Positions 8,210 to 17,324 of a stretch of DNA of 64,000 nucleotides are shown piece after piece. Under the pieces are notes generated by a model. That model did no database searches. It saw nothing but the letters and a program-made list of their open reading frames with translations, and was not told where the DNA came from. Each line of letters starts with the position of its first letter. The first letter of the stretch is position 1. This DNA is from Bacillus sp. T3 (GTDB lineage: Bacteria; Bacillota; Bacilli; Bacillales; Cytobacillaceae). Both the position numbers and the translations under genes were made by a program. The DNA is taken from NCBI RefSeq assembly GCF_033449965.1, contig NZ_CP137761.1, forward strand, positions 4,154,001 through 4,218,000, read 5' to 3'.

Positions 8210-10329
8210 TCAGGCAAAAAACCCATTTGATAAATTTTTGCAATCGCTTGGGATCGATCCGTAACAGCTAACTTTTGGAATATATTTGTCATGTGATTTT
8301 TCACAGTATGCTCACTAATAAACAACGTTTCGGCAATAGCACGATTATTTTTACCATCAAGCACTAACCTTACGACATCCATTTCCCGTTTAGATAGCTT
8401 CAGATCCTTGCTTATATGTGGTTCGTTTCCTATTGTCTTGTTCCGTTCCAGTGAAATTTCGTTTTCATTAACATTTGTATAGGCTAAAAATGTTATAAAT
8501 TCTTTTAACAAAGTCTGATTTATTCCGTCAATTGTATAAAGTGTTTGGATATCATTATTACAATGGATATAAGTCCAGACTATTGATAGAACTTGTACAT
8601 TTATTGAAGCCTGTTCCATTTTGATTTTATTGTTTATCACTAATTTATATTCTCTTAAGATTTCTAGGATATGCTTATTGTTTATTTTTTCTTTGATAAA
8701 TTGTTCTTCATAAAGAATAAAATAACAGGAATAGTTCACCTCGAATGAGCTTATTTTAGCTTGAGGAAAGTATTCACTAAATTGTTTAATAAGGTCCCCT
8801 GCACGTGAAGCTTTTTTGAAATGATCTGGATCAATATATTCTTGAAGATCCACTAATAAATCGATAACCGTTTGCTCCATTTCTAACTTATTCGTCGCTT
8901 CAAAAAGATGGATCGCCAATCCACCTGCAATCGTAAGACTCTTTAAAAAAGATAGTTCATCTTCCTTCAACCTTATCTCACTTAAGCCAATACAAAGATA
9001 CCCCAAATTGTGCTCCCTGTATGCAATTGGAAATTCTAATACTTTATCCTTCCAATTTGTTATTTGTTCAACATGTTCTTGGCGTATGCTTTTATTTTGT
9101 TGACCATCGAGATAATATCGATTCGTAATATCTATTGAGTATTGATCGATTTGATTAGCAGTTAATCCTCTTGAAAAAAATTCAAATGATTTTCGGGATG
9201 GTTGATCTAAAACAACTGCCACAAAAGGACTCTGTAACAGATTGATACTCATATCCAACATAATGAATAATATTCTTTTTAAGTCTCGCACAGCAATCAT
9301 TGCTTGAAATATTTCATTTAATGCGGTCATTTTCAATAAATTATTCTTTGCCTGCTCCTGCCAAATTCTTTTATTCTCAAAGACCCTAATCAGTAAGGAA
9401 GACATTCTACCTTCCCAGCTAACTGCTTTTTCTAAATTATCATATTGAGTGCTGCCTCCAAAAAACACCCCTATCACTTCTTGTTCTTGAATAATCGGAT
9501 AGCAAAAGATAGATTTAGGATAGATTCCTCTTTGATGAAAAAATTTTGTCCGTGGGTCCCATTCCACTTGATTCCAGAACCTTGCTGTTTGGATTGCAGC
9601 TGCCTGACCTAAAATACCTTCACCAGTCGAAAAGACTGTCCCTCTAAGAGTACTATCTACTGACGTAACGCTTTCTTCTATAACAAATTTGTCCGAACCT
9701 TTTTTTCTAGCATAGCCGACAAAATCAACCTTTTTGTTTTCGTTAAAAAAGCGATGCAGCAGCGTGGTCATTTTAATATTATCTACTGCCATTAGTTGGA
9801 GGATTTCATTAAGGTTTTCCTCTTGTTCTATTAAATGCTTATTTAGTTTCTGAGTTTTCAGCCGCTCATAAAGTAAATCTGCCATTTTTTTTATTTTTGT
9901 AATCTTAGCCTGGATATCATCTGGGGAATATTCATTAACATAGGACAAAATAGTCTCTGCTCTTTCTCGGCTATTCAACAATTTTTTCAAATAGGTTTCT
10001 ACTGAATTTCTAGTAGTGTGCTCCAGTAAACAACCCGCAAAAACAAAAAACTCTATTTCACCTTGTAGATAAATCGGATTCATGATTACTTTAATTCCAG
10101 GTAACTCATCATAAATAATCGGTCCCGTTATTTTTGCAAAATCTTCTGTTCGCTGCGCTAATACCTCTGCTAGTGATTCTCCCTCATAAATTAGTGCAAA
10201 GATATTTGGAGAGCCAACAATTGGCGTAACGAGATTTCCCCTTTTATCCGTCATAATGCAATTTAGTTTTGTTAAAGTGGCATAGACATTTAGGACATCA
10301 CGACAGTATTCAATATCAGGACCTAGCAT
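8197..10329 (-). CDS. LuxR-type transcriptional regulator with two GAF-like sensor regions
   Basis: About 710 residues. The N-terminal 150 residues form a sensor-like region (PocR-like in general look) with Cys and acidic patches. A coiled linker follows (about 155-185), then two GAF-like domains (about 190-335 and 345-490). The extreme C terminus holds a LuxR/NarL helix-turn-helix (about 650-710: LSKREMDVVRLVLDGKNNRA, then HTVKNHMTNIFQKL). It has no receiver domain, so the signal is probably a ligand or redox cue. ATG 10329 is chosen because it overlaps the stop of the preceding gene (ATGCTAG), giving translational coupling; a TTG seven codons upstream is possible. It is last in the KaiC-like / winged-helix / GAF-LuxR operon and ends inside a terminator. 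Its targets may include its own operon. Confidence 0.85.
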   Translation of the reverse strand: MLGPDIEYCRDVLNVYATLTKLNCIMTDKRGNLVTPIVGSPNIFALIYEGESLAEVLAQRTEDFAKITGPIIYDELPGIKVIMNPIYLQGEIEFFVFAGCLLEHTTRNSVETYLKKLLNSRERAETILSYVNEYSPDDIQAKITKIKKMADLLYERLKTQKLNKHLIEQEENLNEILQLMAVDNIKMTTLLHRFFNENKKVDFVGYARKKGSDKFVIEESVTSVDSTLRGTVFSTGEGILGQAAAIQTARFWNQVEWDPRTKFFHQRGIYPKSIFCYPIIQEQEVIGVFFGGSTQYDNLEKAVSWEGRMSSLLIRVFENKRIWQEQAKNNLLKMTALNEIFQAMIAVRDLKRILFIMLDMSINLLQSPFVAVVLDQPSRKSFEFFSRGLTANQIDQYSIDITNRYYLDGQQNKSIRQEHVEQITNWKDKVLEFPIAYREHNLGYLCIGLSEIRLKEDELSFLKSLTIAGGLAIHLFEATNKLEMEQTVIDLLVDLQEYIDPDHFKKASRAGDLIKQFSEYFPQAKISSFEVNYSCYFILYEEQFIKEKINNKHILEILREYKLVINNKIKMEQASINVQVLSIVWTYIHCNNDIQTLYTIDGINQTLLKEFITFLAYTNVNENEISLERNKTIGNEPHISKDLKLSKREMDVVRLVLDGKNNRAIAETLFISEHTVKNHMTNIFQKLAVTDRSQAIAKIYQMGFLPEDVS

Positions 10330-10553
10330 GGTACTTGCCTCTTCGTGCAATAATCTGGCTGGTTGTAACGGTAAATGGCACGATCGCCTTCACCAATCAT
10401 TTCAAGGATTGAACTCGACAGAAGATGCTCAATTGCCAGTTTGATATCTGCTGGATCCCTGCCTAGTCGCGATGCAATTCCATTCAATGTTTCATAAGTA
10501 TAGGGATTTTCTTGAAAGAAAAGAGTACATTCAATTTGCAATGCCATGTTCAT
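10323..10553 (-). CDS. Small winged-helix-like protein
   Basis: A 76-residue protein with the helical pattern of a small winged helix: YTYETLNGIASRLGRD, then PADIKLAIEHLLSSSILEMI and a strand-like RAIYRYNQ end. No enzyme motif. It sits between the KaiC-like ATPase gene (14-bp gap) and the GAF-LuxR gene (7-bp overlap), so it is cotranscribed and translationally coupled with both. The ribosome site GGGAGGAC precedes ATG 10553. It may be a DNA-binding partner, an adaptor between ATPase and regulator, or an anti-activator. The family was not recognised more precisely. Confidence 0.75.
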   Translation of the reverse strand: MNMALQIECTLFFQENPYTYETLNGIASRLGRDPADIKLAIEHLLSSSILEMIGEGDRAIYRYNQPDYCTKRQVPC

Positions 10554-10567
10554 ATTTGACGTCCTCC

Positions 10568-12001
10568 CTATACTAACCTGATAAATGGTTTTGTAATAAT
10601 GTTTTCAACAAGTAGTGGATAGGATATATTCCCTTGCGGCGATTTTACCACTTGTAAATATTGATAACTTCCGTCAACCCATGTTTTTATGACTCCGTGG
10701 GAAGTCCTTTCTAGAAAGCTGGACGTATTACTGCCAATTTCAGTGAAATTAGCTAAGGCAACCATCGTCATTCCTGCGGAGCTTATCGTCGATACTTGTT
10801 CTGCAAAATAATTTTCGAGGAAGTCTTTTCCTCTTTGCGAAATAATAGTGTTTAAGTCATAATAGATAAACCATTTCTCACCTTTTTTGAGGCTAGAGGA
10901 AACAAGTGGACTTAATCTTTCTTTTATAATCATTTTAAATTCATCGTTCTTAATATTGGAAACACAGATTCTAGCATTTTCGTACCCCTTTGGAACCTGG
11001 CGATCATAATGATCAATAAACAAAACCTTTCCTTTTTCTACATATTGATCTAGTTCAACTCCAAACAATCGGTATAAATGCTTCAAATCAAATAGATTCT
11101 GTAAATTTGATAATAGTAATATGACATTTTCGCCAGCAATTAATCGATTTACAATAATGGACACCAGTAGATATTTGTAGTTCGCTTTACTATTTGTATC
11201 GAAAAGAAAGCACGAACCGTTCGGAATACCGCCTGAAAGTAGTTGATCCAATTTAGCAATTCCAGTGTTACTAAATGTTTCGTGCTTGAGTAAAGCTTTA
11301 TCTTCAATAAGGGATAGTGCTGGAACTAAGTGAATTCCCTGGTCTTCAATTCGATAAATGTGCTCCCCTTCTATAAAACGGCAGCCTCTCATTTTTAAAA
11401 CCTCTAACGTTCTTTTTCTAAAATCATTCATGTGGTCCTTTAACGAAAGTCTCATCACACCATCCACTAAGTAATTCACAAAAGGAACATTGCTCTGACC
11501 AGAAGAGTTTGATTCCTGAATGAGCAAAGAAGTAATGTTAAATTTTCGAAGAGTGTTTCTTAATGAATAAATGATTTTACGACTCTGTTTTAAGTCTTCC
11601 ACTCCAAACTGAAATAAACTGACACTATCTATTACGATTCGTTTGCAGTCTATTTCATTTATAATTTGTTCAATTAATCCATTTGGCTTTTCCATTTGTT
11701 CTATTAAAATTTCTGGAGCGAGACAGATGACCCGTAATTTATTTTGTTTTTCTAAATCTCTTAAATCCCAGCCGAAATCCATCAGTTCGTTGTAAAGCTG
11801 CGAAGGTAATTCTTCGAATGTAATAAAGATGCCAGATTCATTCTCATCAACTGCACCATGATAAAGATATTGCATCCCGAGGATCGTTTTTCCTGTTCCA
11901 GGTAAACCCTCAACTAAAACAGTAGAACCAGTTGGAAATCCCCCATTTAAAAGGCGATCCAATCCATCAATTCCACTTAAGGTCCTGGTATTCATATACA
12001 C
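10568..12001 (-). CDS. KaiC-like RecA-superfamily ATPase, tandem domains
   Basis: About 477 residues with two RecA/KaiC-type domains. The first is complete: Walker A GLPGTGKT (about 32-39), the KaiC-type glutamate pair in ITFEELPSQL (about 61-70), and Walker B RIVIDSVSLF (about 121-130). The second (about 245-470) begins with the family phrase TGIAKLDQLLSGGIPNGS but its P-loop is replaced by DTNSKANY, so it probably binds no nucleotide. GTG 12001 is the favoured start, with AGGAG six bases before it; ATG 11995 and TTG 12028 are alternatives. First gene of an operon with a winged-helix-like protein and a GAF-LuxR regulator. No kaiA or kaiB is nearby, so a clock role is not implied; a signalling ATPase is more likely. 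Confidence 0.85.
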   Translation of the reverse strand: MYMNTRTLSGIDGLDRLLNGGFPTGSTVLVEGLPGTGKTILGMQYLYHGAVDENESGIFITFEELPSQLYNELMDFGWDLRDLEKQNKLRVICLAPEILIEQMEKPNGLIEQIINEIDCKRIVIDSVSLFQFGVEDLKQSRKIIYSLRNTLRKFNITSLLIQESNSSGQSNVPFVNYLVDGVMRLSLKDHMNDFRKRTLEVLKMRGCRFIEGEHIYRIEDQGIHLVPALSLIEDKALLKHETFSNTGIAKLDQLLSGGIPNGSCFLFDTNSKANYKYLLVSIIVNRLIAGENVILLLSNLQNLFDLKHLYRLFGVELDQYVEKGKVLFIDHYDRQVPKGYENARICVSNIKNDEFKMIIKERLSPLVSSSLKKGEKWFIYYDLNTIISQRGKDFLENYFAEQVSTISSAGMTMVALANFTEIGSNTSSFLERTSHGVIKTWVDGSYQYLQVVKSPQGNISYPLLVENIITKPFIRLV

Positions 12002-12051
12002 AATCAGCTCCTCTTCTTTGTTTGCCAAATAAATATTATTTCATTAATTAA

Positions 12052-12064
12052 CACCGTATCGGTG
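12052..12064. promoter_or_regulatory. Short palindrome in the leader of the KaiC-like operon
   Basis: CACCG-TAT-CGGTG is a perfect inverted repeat extended imperfectly by TTAATTAA on one side and TTAATTGAA on the other. It lies about 50 bp before the ATPase start, within the probable 5' leader or operator zone. It may be an operator or a small RNA hairpin. Confidence 0.4.
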
Positions 12065-12127
12065 GAGTTAATTGAATTATCTTTATTATGACAAAATATC
12101 TTTAATATCGGTAGTTATTCGACAAAG

Positions 12128-12153
12128 TTAGACAAATACAACATTTTGTCTAA
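12128..12153. promoter_or_regulatory. Operator-like inverted repeat upstream of the KaiC-like operon
   Basis: TTAGACAAA-N8-TTTGTCTAA is a perfect 9-bp inverted repeat about 130 bp upstream of the ATPase gene. Extra GACAAA half sites occur at about 12089 and 12121 in the same gap. This spacing suits a dimeric activator; the GAF-LuxR protein made by the same operon is the obvious candidate. The rest of the 12002-12368 gap is AT-rich and holds no gene I could support. Confidence 0.5.
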
Positions 12154-12294
12154 AATGTGGCTAGGAACAATCCACACATGTTAATATTCGAAAGCTTTGA
12201 GGAATAAGGGAATGAAAGATGTTAATTTGGAAAAATTAAACATAATCAACAAAATCCAAATGTGAATAGGTGGGGTTAAATCGATAATTTACGC

Positions 12295-12323
12295 TTGAAA
12301 TCTAACGACAAAACGAATATTAT
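12295..12323 (+). promoter_or_regulatory. Sigma-A promoter of the NCS2 permease gene
   Basis: TTGAAA (12295-12300), 17 bp, TATTAT (12318-12323), about 40 bp upstream of the start at 12369, which has a TTGGAGGA ribosome site. I looked for a purine riboswitch in this leader and did not see one. Confidence 0.5.
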
Positions 12324-12368
12324 AATTATTGCACTAAAATATCGTTCGTATTTTTTGGAGGAACTTCG

Positions 12369-13669
12369 ATGTTTAAGCTAAAAGAAAATAATACTAACAC
12401 AAAAACCGAACTTATGGCTGGTCTCACAACCTTCTTTACAATGGTGTACATTGTTGTGGTCAATCCAATTATACTCGCTGATGCAGGTGTACCATTTGAA
12501 CAGGTCTTCACCGCAACGATTATTGCCGCTGTTGTCGGTACACTATGGATGGGACTTTTCGCAAATTATCCGATTGCTATTGCACCAGGAATGGGGTTAA
12601 ATGCCTACTTTGCCTATTCGGTTGTTGGGGGTCATCAGGATATAACGTATCAAACCGCTTTTGCAGCAGTTTTTGTCGCTGGAGTTATATTCCTTATTTT
12701 ATCGTTAACACCATTCCGGGAAAATTGATTGAAGCAATCCCTGAAAATCTCAAATATGGGATAACAGCTGGGATTGGATTATTTATTGCTTTTATTGGAC
12801 TTCGCCTCACTGGAATTATTACAGACCACCCTTCAAACCTTGTTGCACTCGGTGATCTGCACTCGCCTTCAGCTGTGCTTGCACTCGTAGGTCTTGCTAT
12901 TACGCTTGTCTTACAAGTTCTTGGCGTTAATGGAGCGTTATTTTTTGGAATGGTCATTACCGGCGTGATTGCCTACTTTACCGGTAATCTTTCCTTTGAC
13001 CAAGGATTTATGTCACTACCAACGCTCCCACATGGGCTAGTCGTTTCAAACCCACTTGCAGCATTTGGTGATGTAATTAGCCATAGTCTTTATGCAGTTG
13101 TCTTTTCATTTATTCTTGTAACGATTTTCGATACAACTGGAACGATGATCGGCGTAGCCCATCAAGCTGGTCTAATGAAAGGAAAGTCGTTGCCTCGTGC
13201 CCGTGAAGCCCTTTTATCCGATTCAATAGCCACAGCTGTTGGCGCAATGTTTGGCACAAGTCCAACCACTGCATATATTGAATCAACTTCTGGTGTTGCT
13301 GCAGGTGGTCGAACAGGCCTAACCTCTGTTACAGTTGCCGTGTTATTTTTATTATCTGCCTTCTTTGGTCCGCTTGTGAGCGCCGTTTCAGGCCTTTCGG
13401 CGATTACGGCACCTGCCTTAATTATTGTTGGAAGCTTAATGATGGGCAGTATTTCAAAAATCAAATGGGATGAACTAGATGAGGCCTTCCCTGCATTCTT
13501 AATCATTTTGAGCATGCCGCTTACTTCCAGTATTGCAACAGGAATTGCGTTAGGATTTATCAGCTACCCATTACTTAAATTAGTTAAAGGAAAAGGACGC
13601 CAGGTTCATCCACTTCTTTACGTTTTTGCCGTTCTATTCTTCATTCAACTAGCCTTTTTACCACATTAA
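12369..13669 (+). pseudogene. NCS2 family purine permease (PbuG/PbuO-like), frameshifted
   Basis: A membrane permease for guanine/hypoxanthine-type purines in the NCS2 (AzgA-like) family. The first frame (12369-12728) contains the family signature IAPGMGLNAYFAYSVV and runs to LSLTPFREN then stop. The next frame carries on with KLIEAIPENLKYGITAGIGL and the rest of the protein, including SPTTAYIESTSGVAAGGRTG, ending FLPH at 13669. Adding one base within GGGAAAA (about 12718-12724) gives 433 residues, the normal family length. Both halves are well conserved, so a sequencing deletion is likely. The stop codon lies inside a dispersed hairpin repeat shared with panF. Confidence 0.85.
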
Positions 13670-13700
13670 AGCGGTGGGGGACTGTCCCCCACCGCTTTAA
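13666..13700. repeat. Dispersed hairpin repeat, copy C, at a convergent gene junction
   Basis: Perfect inverted repeat TTAAAGCGGTGGGGG-ACTGT-CCCCCACCGCTTTAA. The plus-strand TAA of the purine permease and the minus-strand TAA of panF both fall within or at the edge of this element, so it serves as the shared 3' boundary of two convergent genes. Confidence 0.85.
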
Positions 13701-15151
13701 TGCGTTGCACTACTGATTATTTTTGTTTTTGTTTTTGATTGTGTTAATAGGCTTCCTAGCACGAATGCAAGTAGTGAAAGCAGGATTGGCAAGACGACGG
13801 TATGCATGCCCCATGCATTTGGATAAAACCGATCAAATAGTATATAAGATCCCATTCCCACCAACATCGAAGTTATCGCCCCGTATTTATTCCCCTTGCT
13901 CCAATATAGGCCAAAAATAATTGGCCAAATAAAAACTGATTCCAATCCTCCAAACGAGAATAAATTCAGCCACACGATTAAATCCGGCGGCTGCAACGCA
14001 AACAAAACGACCAGTATTCCTATTAGAGCAGTAACGCTGAAGCTTACCTTTTTAATATGATCTATTTCGGCATTTGGCTTGATGTAATTTAAATATATAT
14101 CCTTTACAATCGTTGAGCCGACTAAAATCAATAAAGCATCTACCGTTGACATGATTGCTGCCATTGGTGCAGCAAGGACAATGCCAGCCATAAATGGCGG
14201 TAGGACTTTCATCGATAATGCCGGCATCACTGTATCGCCGATTGCAATACCAGGAAGAATCGGTCTAGCAAATACGCCAATCAGATGCATTCCCAGCATA
14301 ATAAAACCTACGACGATCGTTCCAATCACAATACCACTGTGCATCGCTCGCGAATTTTTATAGGACATCGCCCGCACAGAAATTTGCGGGAGACCAACTA
14401 CGCCAATTCCAACCAAAATCCAAAATGAAGATACATATGCTGGCGATAAATCGTGTGCTGCACCGAACGGAGTAATTAAGTTTGGATTCTCAGCAGCTAA
14501 ACTGGAGATAATCTTAGGAATTCCTCCACCTGCCTTAATTGTTGCAACGAGAAGAATTAGTGTCCCTAAAAACATCACAATCCCCTGGACTGCATCCGTT
14601 ATCGCGACCGCCCGAAAGCCACCGACAACTACAAACACTAAAACAGAACCAACAAAAATTAGCAGTGCCGTTGTATAAGGCAAGCCAGTTAAGGACTCTA
14701 CTAAGCGCGCACCGCCAATCCACTGGGCAATCATCGACGAAAACAGAAAAACAATAATGCTTACTGCTGAAAGTAACACGACGACCGTACTTTGATATCG
14801 TTCTTTTAAAAAATCAATTAAAGTGATTGCTTCATACTTTCGGGCCACAATCGCAAATTTTTTCCCAAGCACCATTAATGTGAAATACCCTGTAGAAAGT
14901 TGAGCCATTGCCAGAAAAACCCATCCCAACCCTTGGGTATAGGCTACACCTGGTCCACCAATAAAGCTCGAAGCACTTCCATAAGTAGCGACCATTGTCA
15001 TTGCTAACACAAACCCGCCTAGCTGTCTCTCGCCTAAAAAATATTCCTTAACGAAGGAATCAGATTGGAGTACAAATTTGTTAGACCAAAAGCCCACCAC
15101 GAAAATGATCAGCAAAAAAACTAGTAATGGAGTAATGACAGCCCAATTCAT
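13697..15151 (-). CDS. panF: Sodium/pantothenate symporter PanF
   Basis: A 484-residue member of the sodium:solute symporter family with about 12-13 membrane helices. The N-terminal region (SFVKEYFLGERQLGGFVLAM and TYGSASSFIGGPG) matches the PanF branch, and the partner gene directly upstream is yhdT, as in E. coli, which supports pantothenate as substrate. The yhdT stop and panF start overlap by one base (TAATG), so translation is coupled. Imports pantothenate for coenzyme A synthesis with sodium ions. The 3' end reaches the hairpin repeat at 13666-13700. Confidence 0.9.
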   Translation of the reverse strand: MNWAVITPLLVFLLIIFVVGFWSNKFVLQSDSFVKEYFLGERQLGGFVLAMTMVATYGSASSFIGGPGVAYTQGLGWVFLAMAQLSTGYFTLMVLGKKFAIVARKYEAITLIDFLKERYQSTVVVLLSAVSIIVFLFSSMIAQWIGGARLVESLTGLPYTTALLIFVGSVLVFVVVGGFRAVAITDAVQGIVMFLGTLILLVATIKAGGGIPKIISSLAAENPNLITPFGAAHDLSPAYVSSFWILVGIGVVGLPQISVRAMSYKNSRAMHSGIVIGTIVVGFIMLGMHLIGVFARPILPGIAIGDTVMPALSMKVLPPFMAGIVLAAPMAAIMSTVDALLILVGSTIVKDIYLNYIKPNAEIDHIKKVSFSVTALIGILVVLFALQPPDLIVWLNLFSFGGLESVFIWPIIFGLYWSKGNKYGAITSMLVGMGSYILFDRFYPNAWGMHTVVLPILLSLLAFVLGSLLTQSKTKTKIISSATH

Positions 15152-15435
15152 TATACGTCCCTCTCTTCATCGTCAAACGGTACGTCTTTAAATAAATATT
15201 TCACTGTGACAATTACAAGAGCAATGATGATGATTGGCCCGACAATACAACTATAAAAAAACCACTCCGGCAAGCCAAATATGTAATGATACTGCTCCAC
15301 TTCAGCAGAACCGAATCCGTAGCCAAATCCATACCAAAAAAGAAAATTAAGCAGGACAATTATCACACCAATTATCGCTTCACGATGTGCAATTTTAAAC
15401 CGTTTATCTTCGGTTTTTCCCATTTTTTCCAACAA
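15151..15435 (-). CDS. yhdT: YhdT family small membrane protein
   Basis: A 94-residue protein with two membrane helices (about 19-41 and 54-80) and a charged C terminus. It matches the YhdT/DUF997 family, which nearly always precedes panF. TTG 15435 is used as start because GGGAGG lies 8 bases before it; ATG 15423 is the alternative. It is probably an accessory component of the pantothenate symporter; its exact role is unknown in any species I can name. Confidence 0.85.
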   Translation of the reverse strand: MLEKMGKTEDKRFKIAHREAIIGVIIVLLNFLFWYGFGYGFGSAEVEQYHYIFGLPEWFFYSCIVGPIIIIALVIVTVKYLFKDVPFDDEERDV

Positions 15436-15481
15436 TTATTCCTCCCTTGAAAGATCCAAATGATGCCACAAAAAAAGAACC

Positions 15482-15512
15482 ATTATATCACGGTTCTTCT
15501 TCATTCTAACAA
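15482..15512 (-). promoter_or_regulatory. Extended -10 promoter for yhdT-panF
   Basis: On the minus strand TGATATAAT is an extended -10 element, with TTGTTA about 19 bp upstream as a weak -35. The -10 lies inside a GAACC/GGTTC hairpin followed by seven T residues, so the same segment may also stop transcription arriving from the acetyltransferase gene upstream. Confidence 0.5.
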
Positions 15513-15614
15513 AATGTCACTATTTACAGCATTATTTTTCAACTAAACTGTGCATTTCATTCTTATCACAGGAAATTTACAACAACCATGATGCTCCTAT
15601 CCCGAAAACAAAAT

Positions 15615-15639
15615 AAAAAGCCCTAAAGATAGGACTTTT
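15615..15639 (-). terminator. Terminator of the acetyltransferase gene
   Basis: On the minus strand AAAGTCCTA pairs with TAGGGCTTT (one G-T pair) over a TCTT loop, followed by TTATTT. It sits about 11 bp past the stop of the GNAT gene. Confidence 0.7.
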
Positions 15640-15649
15640 CGACAATCAA

Positions 15650-16084
15650 CTATATTAAATGTCTAAATACAAAACTAACTTTATCATAGTCCATTTTATC
15701 TTCATAAAACCGATGAGCGTCTATTCGCTGTAATCCAGAAGACAGTGCAACACTCTCATAATGATGACCATCCGCCCATTCATGAATAAAATTAAGCAAT
15801 TTTTCACCGTAGCCCATTGAACGTTTACTTGAATCAGTAACCAAATCACAAACCCAGACAAATCTACCATAATAAAGGGTAATCATCGGTTTGAAGCCAG
15901 TAACAGCAACGATTTCTTTCCCATCCAATAATGCGAACAGTTTGTAACTGTCTTTTGCTTTTGCCTCTAAGACTAATTCGAGATAAGTCTTTTCGTCAAG
16001 ATGTGTTCTTAACTGCTTCATTACCGTAAAACCAGAGATAATTTCATCTTCCGTCTGCAATTCTTTAATAAAAATATCAGTCAT
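15650..16084 (-). CDS. GNAT family N-acetyltransferase
   Basis: A 144-residue single-domain GNAT acetyltransferase. The acetyl-CoA binding loop is visible as SSKRSMGYGEKLLNF (around residues 86-100), preceded by the beta-4 strand RFVWVCDLVTD and followed by HRFYEDKMDYDKVSFVF, the usual C-terminal motif. The start at ATG 16084 is favoured over an in-frame GTG nine bases upstream, because that GTG is part of the ribosome site (CAGGTGA). Monocistronic. Substrate unknown. Confidence 0.88.
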   Translation of the reverse strand: MTDIFIKELQTEDEIISGFTVMKQLRTHLDEKTYLELVLEAKAKDSYKLFALLDGKEIVAVTGFKPMITLYYGRFVWVCDLVTDSSKRSMGYGEKLLNFIHEWADGHHYESVALSSGLQRIDAHRFYEDKMDYDKVSFVFRHLI

Positions 16085-16217
16085 ACCGTTCACCTGTTTT
16101 CTAAATTTTTAGATTATTCATTTTACCACATACTACCAAAAATAAGAAATAGGCAAGAAGGCAAGCCTGAGTTGTATAGGCTTGCCTCGATATGATGATA
16201 TTCAAAAATGAAGCAGA

Positions 16218-16667
16218 TTACCCTCTTCTTCCGCCTCTGCCACCGCGTTTTGTTTCGGTGTTGCGCTTTAGAGAGGATAAATTCTCTTCACTTGCCTTTA
16301 AGAATTTAGCCATTTTATCTTCAAAGCTTTCTTTTGGTTTAAAGTTACCTTTTGAACGAAAGTCTTTTGAACGGTTATCGGATCTCCCCTGACGTGCTGG
16401 ACGTTGAGAATAAGAAGAAGTTTGCGCTTCTGGTTTATCAATAGCTTTTTTGATTGACAAGGCAGTTTTTCCGTCTTTTTCACTAATTACCTTAACTTCA
16501 ACTTGGTCGCCTACTTTAAGATGGTCATTCACGTCTTTTACATAACTGTCTGCTACTTCACTAATATGCACTAGACCTGTTGTTCCACCTGGTAATTCGA
16601 CAAATGCTCCAAAATTGGTGATACCTGTTACTTTTCCTTGTACCTTACTGCCTACTTCGATTGACAT
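16218..16667 (-). CDS. S1 domain RNA-binding protein (YabR/YugI-like)
   Basis: About 149 residues. An S1 RNA-binding domain fills residues 1-72 (VGSKVQGKVTGITNFGAFVE, then GLVHISEVADSYVKD), nearly identical in style to B. subtilis YabR and general stress protein YugI. A basic, low-complexity tail rich in Ser, Lys and Arg follows and ends in an RGG-type run (KRGGRGGRRG), typical of ribosome- or RNA-associated factors. The start is ATG 16667: GAGGAGG lies about 11 bases upstream, whereas the longer in-frame start would include that ribosome site. It stands alone here, not in the divIC region where yabR usually lies. Confidence 0.9.
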   Translation of the reverse strand: MSIEVGSKVQGKVTGITNFGAFVELPGGTTGLVHISEVADSYVKDVNDHLKVGDQVEVKVISEKDGKTALSIKKAIDKPEAQTSSYSQRPARQGRSDNRSKDFRSKGNFKPKESFEDKMAKFLKASEENLSSLKRNTETKRGGRGGRRG

Positions 16668-16822
16668 AAAAAAATGATCCTCCTCAATAATCATAAAAAC
16701 ACTTCAAACTATATTATAACAAATCTAGAGTGATAATTGCTCTATAGGAATTATTTTCCCTATAAGATTTTTTATTCCTTAAAACCAAAAATTCCCAACA
16801 CCAACCAAAAATAACTTAAAAA

Positions 16823-17158
16823 TTAAGGTCGCGGTGCAAACAGCATGACTCCCACACCAACTAAGCATATCACTGCACCAACCCAATCATACAAATCAGG
16901 CGTTTTTTTATCAATGCCCCATCCCCATAATACAGAAAGAACGATAAAAACGCCACCGTAAGCAGCATAAACTCGTCCAAACGATGGAAAGGTTTGAAAA
17001 GTTGCAATTACACCGTATAAAGCTAGTGCGATTCCGCCAAAAATCCCCCAATAAAATGGCCTACCTTCTCGTAACCACTGCCAAATAAGATATCCGCCGC
17101 CTATTTCACCAATCCCTGCTAAAATAAATAATAAGACTGAATAAACGATTCTGACCAC
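16823..17158 (-). CDS. YnfA/UPF0060 family membrane protein
   Basis: A 111-residue protein with four membrane helices and the UPF0060 family signatures ([19 protein letters not shown] near the N terminus, [20 protein letters not shown] in the middle). The family is distantly related to SMR-type exporters, but its substrate is not established. The start is probably GTG 17158 with AGGAA close upstream; a start a few codons later is possible. Short gaps and no shared operon with neighbours. Confidence 0.9.
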   Translation of the reverse strand: MVRIVYSVLLFILAGIGEIGGGYLIWQWLREGRPFYWGIFGGIALALYGVIATFQTFPSFGRVYAAYGGVFIVLSVLWGWGIDKKTPDLYDWVGAVICLVGVGVMLFAPRP

Positions 17159-17324
17159 TTCCTATAGCTATTACTAGAAGTATACAACATTTCCATTGAG
17201 AATTGCTCTCATATTTTAGCGATTAGAAACAATTCTTCATTGAAAAAGGAACTATTTCATTTAATAATAAAGAAATAAGAAAAACTCAACTAGAGAAAAC
17301 ACACATAATAGAGGAGGAGCTTTT

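Noticed and set aside
10568..12001. A circadian clock locus (kaiABC)
   Set aside because: No kaiA or kaiB is present and the second ATPase domain has lost its P-loop; only the ATPase family is shared.
12029..12368. Purine riboswitch in front of the NCS2 permease
   Set aside because: None of the conserved purine aptamer words is present in the leader; only a sigma-A promoter and AT-rich sequence are seen.
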